Shown in pieces: positions 43,615 to 52,341 of a stretch of DNA of 64,000 nucleotides; the first letter of the stretch is position 1; the number at the start of each line of letters is the position of its first letter. The stretch lies in assembly GCF_014205255.1 (NCBI RefSeq), contig NZ_JACHNE010000001.1, forward strand, positions 1,674,001-1,738,000, in the 5' to 3' direction. The notes beneath the pieces were generated by a model that saw only the letters and a list, made by a program, of their open reading frames with translations, searched no databases and had not been told where the DNA came from. The position numbers and the translations under genes were made by a program. This DNA comes from Streptomyces caelestis (GTDB lineage: Bacteria > Actinomycetota > Actinomycetes > Streptomycetales > Streptomycetaceae).

Positions 43615-44577
43615 TCAGGTCACGTCGTCATAACCGTTGACCCGGTCCGTGCGCTCCGCGCCCGCCTGCTCGGGCAGGGCGGCGCGGCTGGTGGTCACGG
43701 GCTCGATCTCGCCGATGTCGTCAGGGGTGAGGTCCAGCTCGGAGGCCTCGTCGTCGTCGGGGCCGAGGGCCTCGCGGCGGCTGCGGCGGCGGTCGTTGAG
43801 CAGCGAGACGAGCACGGCACCGAAGTACAGGATCCAGATCGGCCCGGCGAGCGCCAGCATGGTCAGCGGGTCGGTGCTCGGCGTGGCGATGGCCGCGAAG
43901 ACGGTGATGCCCATGATCATGCCGCGCCACCAGCCGAGCATGCGCTTGCCAGTGATCGCGCCGGTGGCGTTGAGCATGACCAGCAGCAGCGGCAGCTCGA
44001 ACGAGAGGCCGAAGACGAGCACCATCCGCATGACCAGGTCGAGCAGGTCGTCCAGCGGGAGGAGGTTGGACGTGCCGCCCGGGGTGAATTCGAGCAGCAC
44101 CTTCGCGGTGGTGGGAAGGACCGTGTACGCGAAGTAGGCACCGACGATGAACAGCGGGGCGCCCGTGCCGACGAAGGCGTAGGCGTACTTCTTCTCGTGC
44201 CGGTGCAGTCCGGGGGCGATGAAGGCCCACAGCTGGTAGAGCCAGACCGGCGAGGCCAGCACGACACCGGCCATCAGCGACACCTTCAGCGCCAGCGTGA
44301 AGGGGGTGAGCAGACCGTTGATGGTGATCTGCGCACACGGCTTCGAGCCCGCCCGCGACCTGGCCAGTTCCGCGAAGGTCTTGTCACAGCCGACCGAGTC
44401 GAGGATCGGCTTGGTGATCAAGTTGATGATGTCGTTGTAGAAGAAGGCGGCGAAGACCGTGACGACGACGATCGCCAAAATCGCCTTCGCGAGCCGGTTG
44501 CGGAGTTCGCGAAGGTGCTCCGCGAGGGGCATCCGCCCCTCGGGATCCTTCTCCTGCTTGCGGGCAGACTTCAGCAA
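43615..44577 (-). CDS. tatC: Sec-independent translocase subunit TatC
   Basis: 320 residues with six transmembrane helices. The conserved N-terminal MPLAEHLRELRNRLAKA and the periplasmic-loop Pro and Phe residues match TatC, the receptor for twin-arginine signal peptides. A charged C-terminal extension of about 60 residues (RRSRREALGPDDDEASELDLTPDD) is typical of Streptomyces. It follows tatA by 47 bases. Confidence 0.97.
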   Translation of the reverse strand: MLKSARKQEKDPEGRMPLAEHLRELRNRLAKAILAIVVVTVFAAFFYNDIINLITKPILDSVGCDKTFAELARSRAGSKPCAQITINGLLTPFTLALKVSLMAGVVLASPVWLYQLWAFIAPGLHRHEKKYAYAFVGTGAPLFIVGAYFAYTVLPTTAKVLLEFTPGGTSNLLPLDDLLDLVMRMVLVFGLSFELPLLLVMLNATGAITGKRMLGWWRGMIMGITVFAAIATPSTDPLTMLALAGPIWILYFGAVLVSLLNDRRRSRREALGPDDDEASELDLTPDDIGEIEPVTTSRAALPEQAGAERTDRVNGYDDVT

Positions 44578-44624
44578 CCCACGTTCCCATCTCGTGCGGC
44601 GGGCCGGAGGTCACCGGCCCTGCG

Positions 44625-44909
44625 TCAGCGCTTGGTCGTGTCCGTCGGCTCGTTGACCGGGCGCGAGCTGGTCACGTCACCGGGGGCGGCCTGGATGGTG
44701 CGCTGCGAGGGCTGCTCGTCGTCGTTGGGCGGGCCGGCCGGGGTCGTGGACGACTTGTTCTCGTCCTTCATCGCCTTGGCCTCGCTCTTGAGGATGCGGG
44801 CCGACTTGCCGAGCGACCGAGCCATGTCCGGAAGCTTCTTCGCGCCGAACAGCAGGATGATGACGACGAGGATGAGAATGATCTCGGGGGCTCCGAGCCT
44901 TCCGAACAT
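44625..44909 (-). CDS. tatA: Sec-independent translocase subunit TatA
   Basis: 94 residues. A single N-terminal helix (GAPEIILILVVIILLFGAKKLPDMARSLGKSARI) followed by an amphipathic helix and a charged Pro/Thr-rich tail is the TatA layout. It forms the translocation pore for folded proteins, such as secreted cofactor enzymes. tatB is not here, as usual in Streptomyces, where it lies elsewhere. Two overlapping palindromes are 42-70 bases upstream. Confidence 0.97.
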   Translation of the reverse strand: MFGRLGAPEIILILVVIILLFGAKKLPDMARSLGKSARILKSEAKAMKDENKSSTTPAGPPNDDEQPSQRTIQAAPGDVTSSRPVNEPTDTTKR

Positions 44910-44950
44910 AAGTCTTTACCTTCTCACCGAGGCGGCTGTGGTGGGGTGCT

Positions 44951-44976
44951 GTCCGACCGGTCGGACATATGTCCGA
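44951..44976. promoter_or_regulatory. Overlapping palindromes upstream of tatA
   Basis: Two perfect 16-bp palindromes overlap here: GTCCGACCGGTCGGAC at 44951-44966 and TCGGACATATGTCCGA at 44961-44976. A further GTCCGAAC-CGGTCG half-site continues to 44983. They lie 42-74 bases upstream of the tatA start, where a promoter should be. The repeated TCGGAC/GTCCGA half-sites are the form of a dimeric repressor operator. Confidence 0.55.
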
Positions 44977-45168
44977 ACGGTCGTGTCGACAGCGATCGTA
45001 ACGCTCGGGGGTAAACGTGAGGCAATCCCTCTGCATCCCCCGTGCGTACTCCCGTCCGCGGCCAGTGCCTCGTTAACCGGGCCGCGACCAGCAGCGTACC
45101 TGTCCGAACCGCCGAGGTGACAGGGCGAAGTGTCCCAAAGCCCGACTCACAGCCGCCCGCCGGACAGC

Positions 45169-45363
45169 TCACAGGGCGTCCGCGGACCGGGCCGCGCTCT
45201 CCGCCGCCCGCTCCAGGTCCTCCGCGGCCCGGCTGATACGGCGCGCCGAGTCCGTGACCTGGCTGCCCAGACGCTGTGCCTCGACGAAGACCCGCACGGC
45301 GAGCACCCCGAGCACGGCGAGACCCACGAATCCCACGGCAATCGCGAACATCGGCCAGAACAT
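45169..45363 (-). CDS. Small membrane protein
   Basis: 64 residues, unknown function. A transmembrane helix at about 4-24 (PMFAIAVGFVGLAVLGVLAVRVF) is followed by a coiled-coil-like helix with Ala/Arg/Glu (DSARRISRAAEDLERAAESAARSADAL). The ATG at 45361-45363 is preferred; a frame to 45402 is possible but has no protein-like start. It sits between the zinc-ribbon and tatA genes in the conserved pafBC-tatAC neighbourhood. Confidence 0.7.
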   Translation of the reverse strand: MFWPMFAIAVGFVGLAVLGVLAVRVFVEAQRLGSQVTDSARRISRAAEDLERAAESAARSADAL

Positions 45364-45408
45364 GACGCCGAGCCTAGACCCTCCTGGAACGTCGAACGGC
45401 ACGACCCT

Positions 45409-45702
45409 CTACACGGTCGAATGCAGCCGCAGGGTCCGCACGCCGCCGCCGGTCAGCAGCTCCACGATCCGCTCCCCCGCGGGCTTGCGGACGGACGCGC
45501 CGCACTCCGGGCAGGTGAAGGAGTAGAAGGTGGTGCGGCTCGTGGCGCCGATGGCGAGGCGCAGGGCACCAGCGGTGAGCTCGAAGCGCTCCCGGCAGTC
45601 CGGGCAGCCCGCCCGGAACACCACCGGGGACACGCTTCTCATCCCGGCGAACGCGGACTCCACCGTCACACCCATCGCACCGGACGTCACCGACTCGCTC
45701 AC
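45409..45702 (-). CDS. Small zinc-ribbon protein
   Basis: 97 residues. Two CxxC pairs (GCPDCRERF and TCPECGASV) are spaced to bind zinc; the rest has no recognised family. Possibly a nucleic-acid-binding or assembly protein. The GTG at 45700-45702 has GAGGAG upstream. It is 45 bases before the small membrane protein gene on the same strand. Confidence 0.75.
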   Translation of the reverse strand: MSESVTSGAMGVTVESAFAGMRSVSPVVFRAGCPDCRERFELTAGALRLAIGATSRTTFYSFTCPECGASVRKPAGERIVELLTGGGVRTLRLHSTV

Positions 45703-45862
45703 AGCCCTGACTCCTCTTTCTCGGGTCGTTCGCCTTCGGGGCATCCGGGCGGCGCCGGTGCGGGCCGGCACGCCACCAGCGCCGCCCGGGTCCGCTCCCC
45801 GGCAGCACGGCGGTGCCGGGGGACGGCCCTGGCCTGCCGTCGGCGCCGAGCGCACCCGCGGC

Positions 45863-46933
45863 TCACGCGCGCCTGCCGTCCGGCCCGTCCGCCACCGCAT
45901 GGGGCCCGTGCGCCTCGACCGCCTCCACCGCCCCGGCCGCCGCCACCGCCTCGATCCCGTCGTACGCCGCCAGCGCCTCGCGGGCCGCCTGCCGGGCGCT
46001 GTCCGCCAGCTCGGGCGGCGACACGATACGGCCGTCGCGCCCGAGCCGCAGCGCCAGGCGCCGCAGCGACGCCGGCTCGGGGGTCCGCAGAGTGATACGC
46101 AGCCCGCCGTCCGGAAGCTCGTCCGCACTGTCGTGCGGGTAGTACTCGGCGACCCAGCGGCCGCCGGGCCCGACCTCGACCACGACCTCCGGATCCTCGG
46201 CGGCGGGCTGCACCAGCGCCTCCGACAGGTCCCGCAGCTCGATCTCCGGCGGCGCCGACGGCTCGTCCAGGATCTTGATCTCGGCGACCCGGTCCAGCCG
46301 GAAGGTGCGGCGTGCCTCCGAGCGGCGGCACCAGGCCTCGACGTACGTGTGCCCGACGCTGACCAGGCGGATCGGGTCGATCTCCCGCTCGGTGACCTCG
46401 TCGCGTGCGGGCGAGTAGTAGCGGATCCACAGCCGGCGGCGCTCGGCGATCGCCCGGTCGACGTCCGCGAAGACCCCGCCCTCGGACTCGAAGGTCACCG
46501 ACAGCCGCGCGCTGGCGCCCGCCGCCTCGCCGGCCGCGGCCTCCACCTTGGCCGTCGCCCGCAGCAGCGCCTGCCGGTCGCTCTCGCGCAGTCCGGGCAG
46601 CGTGGCCACGGCCCGGGCGGCGACGAGCAGGGCGGTGGCCTCGTCGGCGGCGAGCCTGAGCGGCTCGGCCGCCTCCGCCGCCAGGGCGGCCGGGTTGTGC
46701 CACCAGATGCGCTCGCCGTCGGTGTCGATGTCGAGCAGGTCGCCACCGCGGAAGCTGGTGCCGCACATGGGCAGCACGTCGAGGTCGGAGACCAGCTCGT
46801 CCTCGGTGATACCGAAGGCGCGCGCGACGTCCTCGACCCGGGCTCCGGGGCGCTCCCTCAGATACGTCACCAGGGAGAGCATGCGTCTGGTCTGGTCGAT
46901 GGCGTTCACGGGCCTGACCGGTTTGCCTGCCAC
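45863..46933 (-). CDS. pafC: WYL-domain transcriptional regulator PafC
   Basis: 356 residues. An N-terminal winged HTH (RRMLSLVTYLRERPGARVEDVARAFGITEDELVSDLDVL) and a WYL domain (about 140-210, RLWIRYYSPARDEVTEREIDP) with a C-terminal WCX region. PafBC in mycobacteria and other actinomycetes is a heterodimeric activator of the RecA-independent DNA damage response. The GTG start is 18 bases after the pafB stop, so they are one operon. Confidence 0.93.
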   Translation of the reverse strand: MAGKPVRPVNAIDQTRRMLSLVTYLRERPGARVEDVARAFGITEDELVSDLDVLPMCGTSFRGGDLLDIDTDGERIWWHNPAALAAEAAEPLRLAADEATALLVAARAVATLPGLRESDRQALLRATAKVEAAAGEAAGASARLSVTFESEGGVFADVDRAIAERRRLWIRYYSPARDEVTEREIDPIRLVSVGHTYVEAWCRRSEARRTFRLDRVAEIKILDEPSAPPEIELRDLSEALVQPAAEDPEVVVEVGPGGRWVAEYYPHDSADELPDGGLRITLRTPEPASLRRLALRLGRDGRIVSPPELADSARQAAREALAAYDGIEAVAAAGAVEAVEAHGPHAVADGPDGRRA

Positions 46934-46951
46934 TGTCTCGTCCGCTCCCCC

Positions 46952-47929
46952 TCAGCCCTTGGCCACGGCGCGTAGCCGGTCCACCACGTCGGCCCGCAGC
47001 TCCGCGGGCTCCAGGACGACCACGTCCGGCCCGAACTCCACCAGCCAGGCGTCCAGCCCGTGGCCGTACGGAATCTCCAACTCGTCCCAGCCGTCACCGA
47101 GTTCCCGGACCGAGGTGGCCTTCGCCCGAAGGGGGTACCCCGCGGCCGAGCGCAGCCGGATCCGCGCCGAGCGGTCGGTGATCTCCCCGGCCCAGCTCGC
47201 GACGGTCTCACGGACGGTGACGACATCCGGCACGGGAGCGGTGTACCGGCCGACGCGCGAGCGAACCTTGCCGGTGATCCGGGACAGCCGGAAGACCCGC
47301 TCGGCTCCCCGGTCGCGGTCCCAGCCCGCCAGGTACCAGTGACCCCGCCAGCACTCCAGCGCCCACGGCTCCACGTGCCGCTGCTCGGGACGGGCGGCGG
47401 TGGCCTTGCGGTAGTCGAAGACGACGGGCCTGCGGTCCCGGCAGGCGAGCATCAGCGGTTCGAACGCCGCCTCGTGCACCGGGATGCGCGGCTCCAGGGC
47501 GCCGTGCGACCCGTACGGGTCGACGTCCTCGGGGAGTCCCGCCGCGCGCAGCTTCTGGAGGGCGCCGCTGGCGGCGCCGGCGAGCCGGGCCTGCTGCCAC
47601 ACCTTGGCGGCGAGCCCGAGCGCGGCGGCCTCCTCGGCGTCCAGGGTGATGGGCGGGAGGCGGTTGCTGTCACGGCGGGCCAGATAGCCGACCTCGCCGT
47701 CGAGGCTCTCGACGGTCTCGATGACCAGTCCCAGTTCGCGCAGGTCGTCCTTGTCGCGCTCGAACATGCGGTTGAAGGAGTCGTCGTTGCCGCCCGCGCC
47801 GTTGCCCGGCCCGAAGGCCTCGACGTAGGCCTCGATGGAGTCGCGCAGCTCACGCTTGCTGAGCGGCCGCCGCGTCCCGAGCAGACACAGCGCCAGGTTC
47901 ATCAGCCGCTCGGCCTTGGCAATGGCCAT
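46952..47929 (-). CDS. pafB: WYL-domain transcriptional regulator PafB
   Basis: 325 residues. HTH at about 1-90 (AERLMNLALCLLGTRRPLSKRELRD...FERDKDDLRELGLVIETV) and WYL domain at about 150-215 (RRPVVFDYRKATAARPEQRHVEPWALECWRGHWYLAGWDRDR). It pairs with PafC. The ATG at 47927-47929 was chosen; the frame is open further upstream to 48466 but runs through the terminator of the FKBP gene and is not protein-like. Confidence 0.94.
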   Translation of the reverse strand: MAIAKAERLMNLALCLLGTRRPLSKRELRDSIEAYVEAFGPGNGAGGNDDSFNRMFERDKDDLRELGLVIETVESLDGEVGYLARRDSNRLPPITLDAEEAAALGLAAKVWQQARLAGAASGALQKLRAAGLPEDVDPYGSHGALEPRIPVHEAAFEPLMLACRDRRPVVFDYRKATAARPEQRHVEPWALECWRGHWYLAGWDRDRGAERVFRLSRITGKVRSRVGRYTAPVPDVVTVRETVASWAGEITDRSARIRLRSAAGYPLRAKATSVRELGDGWDELEIPYGHGLDAWLVEFGPDVVVLEPAELRADVVDRLRAVAKG

Positions 47930-48001
47930 CGACGCGCTTCGCCTCCCTATGGTGCTTACGAGCGATGACCGTACCGCCACACGGTGGTACGGCAAAGCCG
48001 A

Positions 48002-48029
48002 GGGCCCATGCCCGAACAGGCATGGGCCC
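48002..48029 (-). terminator. Terminator after the FKBP gene
   Basis: An 11-bp perfect inverted repeat (GGGCCCATGCC at 48002-48012 with 48019-48029) and a 6-base loop, 28 bases past the FKBP stop codon and about 73 bases upstream of pafB. It separates the FKBP genes from pafBC. Confidence 0.8.
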
Positions 48030-48057
48030 CACGTGATCGAGTCTGTTCGGATCTTGC

Positions 48058-48429
48058 TCAGACCCCGAGCAGGTCGACCACGAAGATCAGCGTCTCGCCG
48101 GGCTTGATCAGAGGGGACGGGCTCTGGTTGCCGTAGGCGAGGTGGGCGGGGATGGTCAGCTGGCGGCGGCCGCCGACCTTCATGCCCTGCACACCCTGGT
48201 CCCAGCCCTTGATGACCCGGCCGCCGCCCAGCGGGAAGCGGAACGGGGTGCCGCGGTTCCAGCTGGCGTCGAACTCCTCGCCGGTGCTGAAGGAGACACC
48301 GACGTAGTGCACGGTGACGGTCTGGCCCGCCTGCGCGACCGGACCGTCGCCTTCCCAGATGTCCTTGATCTCGAGGTCCGCCGGGGGCTCGCCGCCCGGG
48401 AAGTCGATCTCGGGCTTGTCGATGCTCAC
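48058..48429 (-). CDS. FKBP-type peptidyl-prolyl isomerase, cytosolic
   Basis: 123 residues, one FKBP domain with no signal peptide. The domain carries VTVHYVGVSFSTGEEFDASWNRG, GGGRVIKGWDQGVQGMKVGGRRQLTIPAHLAYG and the Trp and Phe of the active pocket. It would catalyse proline isomerisation in protein folding. It follows the lipoprotein FKBP gene by 61 bases, and the terminator at 48002 ends the pair. Confidence 0.94.
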   Translation of the reverse strand: MSIDKPEIDFPGGEPPADLEIKDIWEGDGPVAQAGQTVTVHYVGVSFSTGEEFDASWNRGTPFRFPLGGGRVIKGWDQGVQGMKVGGRRQLTIPAHLAYGNQSPSPLIKPGETLIFVVDLLGV

Positions 48430-48490
48430 GTCTCTTGCTCCTGCTTGTCTGCGGAAAGGCGAACACGCACAGTCTTACATCCCACGCACG

Positions 48491-49492
48491 TCACAGCTTC
48501 GCGAGGATGTCCACCGAGAAGACCAGGGTGGAGTCCTTCTTGATACCGCTGCCCTGCGGCGGGTTGTCCCCGTAGCCCAGCTTCGGCGGGATGACGATGA
48601 GGACGCGGCTGCCGACCTTCTTGCCGGTCAGGCCCTGCGCCCAGCCCTTGACGACCTGCTGGAGCGAGAACGACACGAGCTGCTTGTTGGCGTACGACGA
48701 GTCGAACTCCTTGCCGCCGTCCCACAGCACGCCCTTGTACTGCACGAGGACGCTGTCCGCGGCGGCGACCTCCTCGCCGTCACCCTCCAGGACGTACTCC
48801 GCCACGAGCTTCTTCGGGGCGGTCGCCTTGGGCACCTCGATGGAAGGCGCCTTGCCGTCGGTGTTGGTGCCGACCTTGGGCAGGTCCGCGTTGCCCTGCG
48901 GGACCTCCTTGCCCTTGGCGGAGCTCTTGGCGTTGAACGTGTCCTGCACGTCGACGACGAAGACCAGGGTGTCGGTGCCCTTGATGCCCGCCTGCGGGTT
49001 GCCCTGCGAGCCGTAGCCCCAGGTGGGCGGGACGGCCATCTCGACGCGGCTGCCGGCCTTCTTGCCGGCCAGCGCGTACCGCCAGCCGTCGATGATCTGG
49101 CCCTGGGTGAGCTGGATGGCCAGGCGGGCCTTGCGGTCGTAGGAGTTGTCGAAGACCTTGGCGGTGTTCCAGACCTGGCCCAGGTAGTGCGCGACGACGA
49201 AGTCGTTCTCCGCGATGGTCTTGCCGCTGCCGGCGACCAGGGTCTTCACCGCAAGCTGCTTCGACGGCTCTCCGCCGCCCTTGGCGACCGTCGGCTTCTC
49301 GTCGAACTTCGTGCCCGCGGTGACCGCCGGCAGGGGACCGTCGACGATCTTCGGCGGCGGGGCCGCGGACGGGGCCGACGCCGAGGGCGACGGGCTGTCG
49401 CTGGCCTTGCTCGAGTCGGACTTGTCGTCGCCGCACGCGGCGAGCGTGGCAAGTCCAGCGGGTACGGAGATGAGAAGTGAGCGTCGGCGCAC
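48491..49492 (-). CDS. Lipoprotein with two FKBP domains
   Basis: 333 residues. A signal peptide with lipobox LATLAAC (Cys20) anchors it outside the membrane. After a Ser/Pro-rich linker come two FKBP domains, at about 90-190 (FVVAHYLGQVW, QIIDGWRYALAGKKAGSRVEMAVPP) and about 230-333 (VLVQYKGVLWDGGKEFDSSY, QVVKGWAQGLTGKKVGSRVLIVIPPKLGYG). It probably assists folding of exported proteins. The GTG at 49490-49492 begins MRRRSLLISVPAG. Confidence 0.92.
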   Translation of the reverse strand: MRRRSLLISVPAGLATLAACGDDKSDSSKASDSPSPSASAPSAAPPPKIVDGPLPAVTAGTKFDEKPTVAKGGGEPSKQLAVKTLVAGSGKTIAENDFVVAHYLGQVWNTAKVFDNSYDRKARLAIQLTQGQIIDGWRYALAGKKAGSRVEMAVPPTWGYGSQGNPQAGIKGTDTLVFVVDVQDTFNAKSSAKGKEVPQGNADLPKVGTNTDGKAPSIEVPKATAPKKLVAEYVLEGDGEEVAAADSVLVQYKGVLWDGGKEFDSSYANKQLVSFSLQQVVKGWAQGLTGKKVGSRVLIVIPPKLGYGDNPPQGSGIKKDSTLVFSVDILAKL

Positions 49493-49555
49493 TGTGGGGG
49501 CCTCGTAATCGGTCGATCTCGTGGATGGCGTGCGCGCAACTCTACGGCGTGAGCA

Positions 49556-49584
49556 GGGCGCCGTACTTGTAACGTACGGCGCCC
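49556..49584 (-). terminator. Hairpin after pafA
   Basis: An 11-bp perfect inverted repeat (GGGCGCCGTAC at 49556-49566 with 49574-49584) with a 7-base loop, 38 bases past the pafA stop and 64 bases upstream of the FKBP lipoprotein start. Likely terminator of the MFS-pafA unit. Confidence 0.8.
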
Positions 49585-49622
49585 GTGTGGCGTTCCGGCG
49601 ATTTCCCCGCCGACGCATTTCC

Positions 49623-50984
49623 TCACATTCCGGCGATCAGCTTCTCCACCCGGTCGTCCACCGAACGGAACGGGTCCTTGCACAACACGGTGCGCTGCGC
49701 CTGGTCGTTGAGCTTGAGGTGAACCCAGTCGACCGTGAAGTCACGGCGCTGTTCCTGGGCGCGCCGGATGAAGTCGCCACGCAGCCGGGCCCGAGTGGTC
49801 TGCGGGGGCACCGACTTGCCCTCGAAGATCTTCAAGTCGTTGCAGATGCGCGCCGCCTGGCCCTTCTTCTCGAGCAGGTAGTACAGGCCACGACGGCGGT
49901 GGATGTCGTGGTAGGCGAGGTCTATCTGAGCGACCCGCGGGTGCGACATGGTCATGTTGTGCTTGGCCCGGTACCGCTCGAGGAGCTTGTACTTCATGAC
50001 CCAGTCGATCTCGGTGCCGATGCGGTCGAGGTCCTCGGTCTCGATCGCGTCCAGCGTCCGGCCCCACAGCTCCAGGACCTGCTCGACGGTGCCGGTACGG
50101 ATGCCGCGGCGCTCGCAGAAGTCCACGGCCTTCTCGTAGTACTCGCGCTGCACCTCCAGGGCGGAGGCCTCGCGCCCGCTGGCCAGGCGGACCTTGCGGC
50201 GGCCGGTGATGTCGTGGCTGACCTCGCGGATCGCCCGGATCGGGTTCTCCAGCGTGAGGTCCCGCATCACCGTGCCGGCCTCGATCATGCGCAGCACCAG
50301 GTCGGTGGCCCCGACCTTGAGCAGCATGGTCGTCTCGGACATGTTCGAGTCGCCCACGATGACGTGCAGGCGGCGGTAGCGCTCGGCGTCCGCGTGCGGT
50401 TCGTCACGCGTGTTGATGATCGGCCGGGAGCGGGTCGTCGCCGAGGAGACGCCCTCCCAGATGTGCTCGGCCCGCTGGCTGACGCAGTACACCGCACCGC
50501 GCGGCGTCTGGAGCACCTTGCCCGCGCCGCACAGCAACTGCCGTGTGACCAGGAACGGAATCAGAATGTCCGCGAGCCGGGAGAACTCCCCGTGCCGGGC
50601 GACCAGATAGTTCTCGTGGCAGCCGTAGGAGTTGCCCGCCGAATCGGTGTTGTTCTTGAAGAGGTAGACGTCGCCCGCGATTCCCTCCTCGTGCAGGCGT
50701 CGTTCGGCGTCCACCAGGAGTCCTTCGAGAATGCGCTCGCCCGCTTTGTCGTGGGTGACCAGTTCGGTCACGTTGTCACATTCGGGTGTGGCGTATTCCG
50801 GATGTGAACCCACGTCGAGATAGAGGCGGGCGCCGTTTCGCAGAAAGACATTGCTGCTGCGGCCCCATGACACGACACGGCGGAAGAGGTACCGCGCCAC
50901 CTCGTCAGGAGACAGGCGGCGCTGTCCCCTGAACGTGCACGTGACGCCGTACTCGTTCTCCAGCCCGAAAATGCGGCGGTCCAT
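49623..50984 (-). CDS. pafA: Pup-protein ligase PafA
   Basis: 453 residues, full length. PafA uses ATP to join the C-terminal Glu of Pup to substrate lysines, marking them for the proteasome. The glutamine-synthetase-like fold begins [14 protein letters not shown], with nucleotide and metal-site residues in [37 protein letters not shown] and [27 protein letters not shown]. Unlike in mycobacteria it lies about 4 kb from prcBA, with MFS and LacI genes between. It follows the MFS gene by 9 bases. Confidence 0.97.
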   Translation of the reverse strand: MDRRIFGLENEYGVTCTFRGQRRLSPDEVARYLFRRVVSWGRSSNVFLRNGARLYLDVGSHPEYATPECDNVTELVTHDKAGERILEGLLVDAERRLHEEGIAGDVYLFKNNTDSAGNSYGCHENYLVARHGEFSRLADILIPFLVTRQLLCGAGKVLQTPRGAVYCVSQRAEHIWEGVSSATTRSRPIINTRDEPHADAERYRRLHVIVGDSNMSETTMLLKVGATDLVLRMIEAGTVMRDLTLENPIRAIREVSHDITGRRKVRLASGREASALEVQREYYEKAVDFCERRGIRTGTVEQVLELWGRTLDAIETEDLDRIGTEIDWVMKYKLLERYRAKHNMTMSHPRVAQIDLAYHDIHRRRGLYYLLEKKGQAARICNDLKIFEGKSVPPQTTRARLRGDFIRRAQEQRRDFTVDWVHLKLNDQAQRTVLCKDPFRSVDDRVEKLIAGM

Positions 50985-50993
50985 GAGGGAACA

Positions 50994-52253
50994 TTACGCC
51001 CGATCCCCTGAACTGAAACGGGGTTCGACGGCACGGTTTGGATCATTTTCCCAACCGGCGGCAACCACCGCTCCCCCACCGGGAGCTGCGAGTACCCGTC
51101 CTGTGGCGGTCAAAACCAGCAGGGACACGCCGCCCGCGACACCCGGCACGGCGAAGCCCCACAGGGCCCCGCCCGTCTCCACGACGGGCCCCGCGACGCC
51201 CGTTCCTACCGAGTGGCCCACGGTGAACGTCGTCACCAGCCAGGAGAACGCCTCGGTGACCGTGCCGCGCGGCGCGTGCCGGTCGACCAGGACGAACGCG
51301 CAGGCGATGGCGGGCGCGAGGAAGACTCCGGCGAGCGCGGTCAGCGCCACCATGGGCACCGCGTCCGGCATGAGCATCAGCGGCAGGTAACACACCACCA
51401 GAAGGGCCACCAGCACCCTCAGTCGCCGAGCGGGCTCACCGGCCCACTGCCGGGCCCCGTAGACGGAGCCGCCGACCAGCGCCCCGAACCCCAGAGCCGC
51501 CATCAGCCAGCCGTACACGACGTCACCGCCGTGCTCGTCCGCGTAGGGCACGGAGGCGACCGTGATGGACCCGAGCGCCATCCCGATGAACAGGAACGCC
51601 GCCAGCAGCGCCAGCAGCCCCGCCGAGCGCAGCGCGCCGAGCCAGTGCGCCTCGCGCGGCGCCGACCGCCACGCGCGCGAGGGCGGCGAGACCACGACGG
51701 ACAGCGCCCCCAGCACCCCGACCACGTTCAGCACGAGCAGCGCGGCCTGGGCGGACCACAGGGACACGCACAGCGTCACGAGCAGCGGCCCGACGGTGAA
51801 CATCACCTCCTGGGCCACGGCGTCCATGGCGTACGCGGTGTGCACGTGTTCCTCCTTGCGGAGGACGGACGACCACAGAGCCCGCAGCCCGCCCTCCAGG
51901 GGCGGCGTGAAGAGCCCGGCGGCGGCCACGGCGGCGTAGGCGAGGGGCAGCGACCCGATCCCGCCGAAGGCGAAGACGGCCATGGCGAGCCCGGAGAGAA
52001 CGGCCGCCGGCAGCTGTACACGCGGCTGCCCGCGCAGGTCCACGAGCCGGCCCAGCACCGGCTGCCCCACGGCGTTGGCGACGCCGTACACGCCCGCCAG
52101 CACCCCCGCGAGGCTGTACGAACCGCCCTCCGCCCGCACGAACAGCAGGATCGCGATGGCCGCCGTGGCGTTGGGCAGCCGGCCCACGAGCGTGCCGACG
52201 AGCAGTCGGGCGGCGTGTCGCGCCCGAAGGATCTCCAGGTATCCCGTAGCCAT
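50994..52253 (-). CDS. MFS transporter
   Basis: 419 residues, about 12 transmembrane helices, major facilitator superfamily (LPNATAAIAILLFVRAEGGSYSLAGVLAGVYGVANAVGQPVLGRLVD). Substrate unknown. It diverges from the LacI gene with about 88 bases between, so LacI probably controls it, and pafA follows 9 bases downstream, so MFS and pafA may share a transcript. Confidence 0.9.
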   Translation of the reverse strand: MATGYLEILRARHAARLLVGTLVGRLPNATAAIAILLFVRAEGGSYSLAGVLAGVYGVANAVGQPVLGRLVDLRGQPRVQLPAAVLSGLAMAVFAFGGIGSLPLAYAAVAAAGLFTPPLEGGLRALWSSVLRKEEHVHTAYAMDAVAQEVMFTVGPLLVTLCVSLWSAQAALLVLNVVGVLGALSVVVSPPSRAWRSAPREAHWLGALRSAGLLALLAAFLFIGMALGSITVASVPYADEHGGDVVYGWLMAALGFGALVGGSVYGARQWAGEPARRLRVLVALLVVCYLPLMLMPDAVPMVALTALAGVFLAPAIACAFVLVDRHAPRGTVTEAFSWLVTTFTVGHSVGTGVAGPVVETGGALWGFAVPGVAGGVSLLVLTATGRVLAAPGGGAVVAAGWENDPNRAVEPRFSSGDRA

Positions 52254-52267
52254 GTCCCCGCCCTAAG

Positions 52268-52298
52268 TTTTACGTATAACGTCCGCTCCCATACGTAC
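52268..52298. promoter_or_regulatory. Candidate LacI operator, MFS/LacI divergent region
   Basis: AT-rich island in GC-rich surroundings. TTTTACGTATAACGT at about 52269-52283 and ATACGTA at about 52291-52297 are near-palindromic ACGT-centred elements between the divergent MFS and LacI starts. LacI-family operators are usually palindromes at promoters; binding here is inference. Confidence 0.4.
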
Positions 52299-52341
52299 CA
52301 TGGCCGCTGTTCACGAGTCCAGACGAAGGAGCAGCCCGACG

